From NCBI GenBank assembly GCA_046542305.1, contig JBKHBQ010000243.1:1-6120 (forward strand): DNA of 6,120 bases. Reading direction: 5' to 3'. Source of the stretch: JBKHBQ01 sp046542305 (GTDB taxonomy: Bacteria > Bacteroidota > Bacteroidia > Bacteroidales > 4484-276). A model generated the notes under the pieces. That model saw nothing but the letters and a program-made list of their open reading frames with translations, ran no database searches and was not told the origin of the DNA. Each line of letters begins with the position of its first letter. Within the stretch, counting starts at the first letter, position 1. Positions 5,669 to 6,120 of the stretch are shown one piece after another. The position numbers and the translations under genes are program-made.

Positions 5669-6120
5669 CTAAAACTTCGCCACCAGTTTCAGGTTGATTT
5701 GCCGAGGGGTGAGATAATTGGGCACGGCATACTGGCGACCGCCCACATCGCGCACCCAGATGTAGGAAATGGTGTTGTTCACCTGCAGCAGATTGAATAC
5801 CTCCAGGCTGAGCCACATCGATTCGATATGCCCCAGGGGATTTCCTTCGCTGAAGCTGGTATGGTCGCCAATAAGTTGTTTGGAAAAGCCAATGTCTACC
5901 CTGCGGTAGGTTGGCATCCTGAAGGTTTGCTGATAGCGTTCCGATTTGGGCGGACCAAATGGCAGGCTGCTGCCAAAATACAGCGCCAGGTGCATTTTGT
6001 AGGTGGGATTCATGGGCAGGTAATCCTGGAAAAACAGACTGAATCGAAAGCGCTGATCGGTGGGGCGTGGGATATATCCGGGCTCCACCGGAACGTTTTG
6101 TGCCGCCTCGGGATCTTCCT
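5669..6120 (-). CDS. TonB-dependent-receptor-like outer-membrane protein, C-terminal fragment (5' part off the right edge)
   Basis: The last 149 codons and a TAG stop are visible; the frame is open to the right edge, so the gene is cut by the window and not shown to be broken. The sequence is rich in alternating aromatic and hydrophobic strands typical of an outer-membrane beta-barrel: a segment with PRPTDQRFRFSLFFQDYLP, a YKMHLALYFGSSLPFGPP hairpin, RMPTYRRVDIGFSKQL, then EVFNLLQVNNTISY and the final NYLTPRQINLKLVAKF. The terminal Phe fits the C-terminal signal for barrel insertion. The pattern matches the ends of Bacteroidota TonB-dependent receptors with a carboxypeptidase-like N-terminal domain, but the plug and TonB box are not in view and the substrate cannot be inferred. 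No terminator is obvious after the stop; the 7-base repeat array begins 18 bases downstream. Confidence 0.85.
   Translation of the reverse strand, partial: EDPEAAQNVPVEPGYIPRPTDQRFRFSLFFQDYLPMNPTYKMHLALYFGSSLPFGPPKSERYQQTFRMPTYRRVDIGFSKQLIGDHTSFSEGNPLGHIESMWLSLEVFNLLQVNNTISYIWVRDVGGRQYAVPNYLTPRQINLKLVAKF

Overview
The window looks like ordinary chromosomal DNA from a member of the Bacteroidota. The evidence is a GldH-type lipoprotein next to a class A penicillin-binding protein, the C-terminal end of a large TonB-dependent-receptor-like outer-membrane barrel, A/T-rich gene leaders mostly without Shine-Dalgarno sequences, and -7 promoter boxes of the Bacteroidota type (TAnnTTTG). I cannot name the genus from sequence alone.

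Layout from left to right. Positions 1-2442 (minus) hold a penicillin-binding protein 1A gene that runs off the left edge; 814 codons are visible. Upstream of it on the same strand, after a 168-base gap with a possible promoter of its own, is gldH (2611-3126, minus). A 208-base divergent intergenic region follows, then ornithine aminotransferase (rocD, 3335-4558, plus) with a good -7 box. rocD and a manganese-type superoxide dismutase gene (4767-5396, minus) converge on two back-to-back hairpin terminators (4578-4656). Upstream of the sod gene are an 8-base inverted repeat in the leader, a weak promoter, and a degenerate tandem repeat with a strict 7-base period (5539-5650). The last feature is the 3' end of a TonB-dependent-receptor-like gene (5669 to the right edge, minus).

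The genes form no single pathway. pbp1A and gldH are a cell-envelope pair: peptidoglycan synthesis on the outer face of the inner membrane, plus a lipoprotein of the gliding/type IX secretion group. rocD is amino-acid catabolism (ornithine to glutamate semialdehyde, linking arginine and proline). The dismutase is oxidative-stress defence, and the barrel protein is probably outer-membrane uptake. I found no RNA gene, CRISPR array, insertion sequence, phage gene or defence system.

The observations most worth a second look are non-coding: the 7-base-period array and the inverted repeat in the sod leader. The unclear gldH start, which a single extra base would explain, comes next. I see no evidence for a new multi-gene system here.
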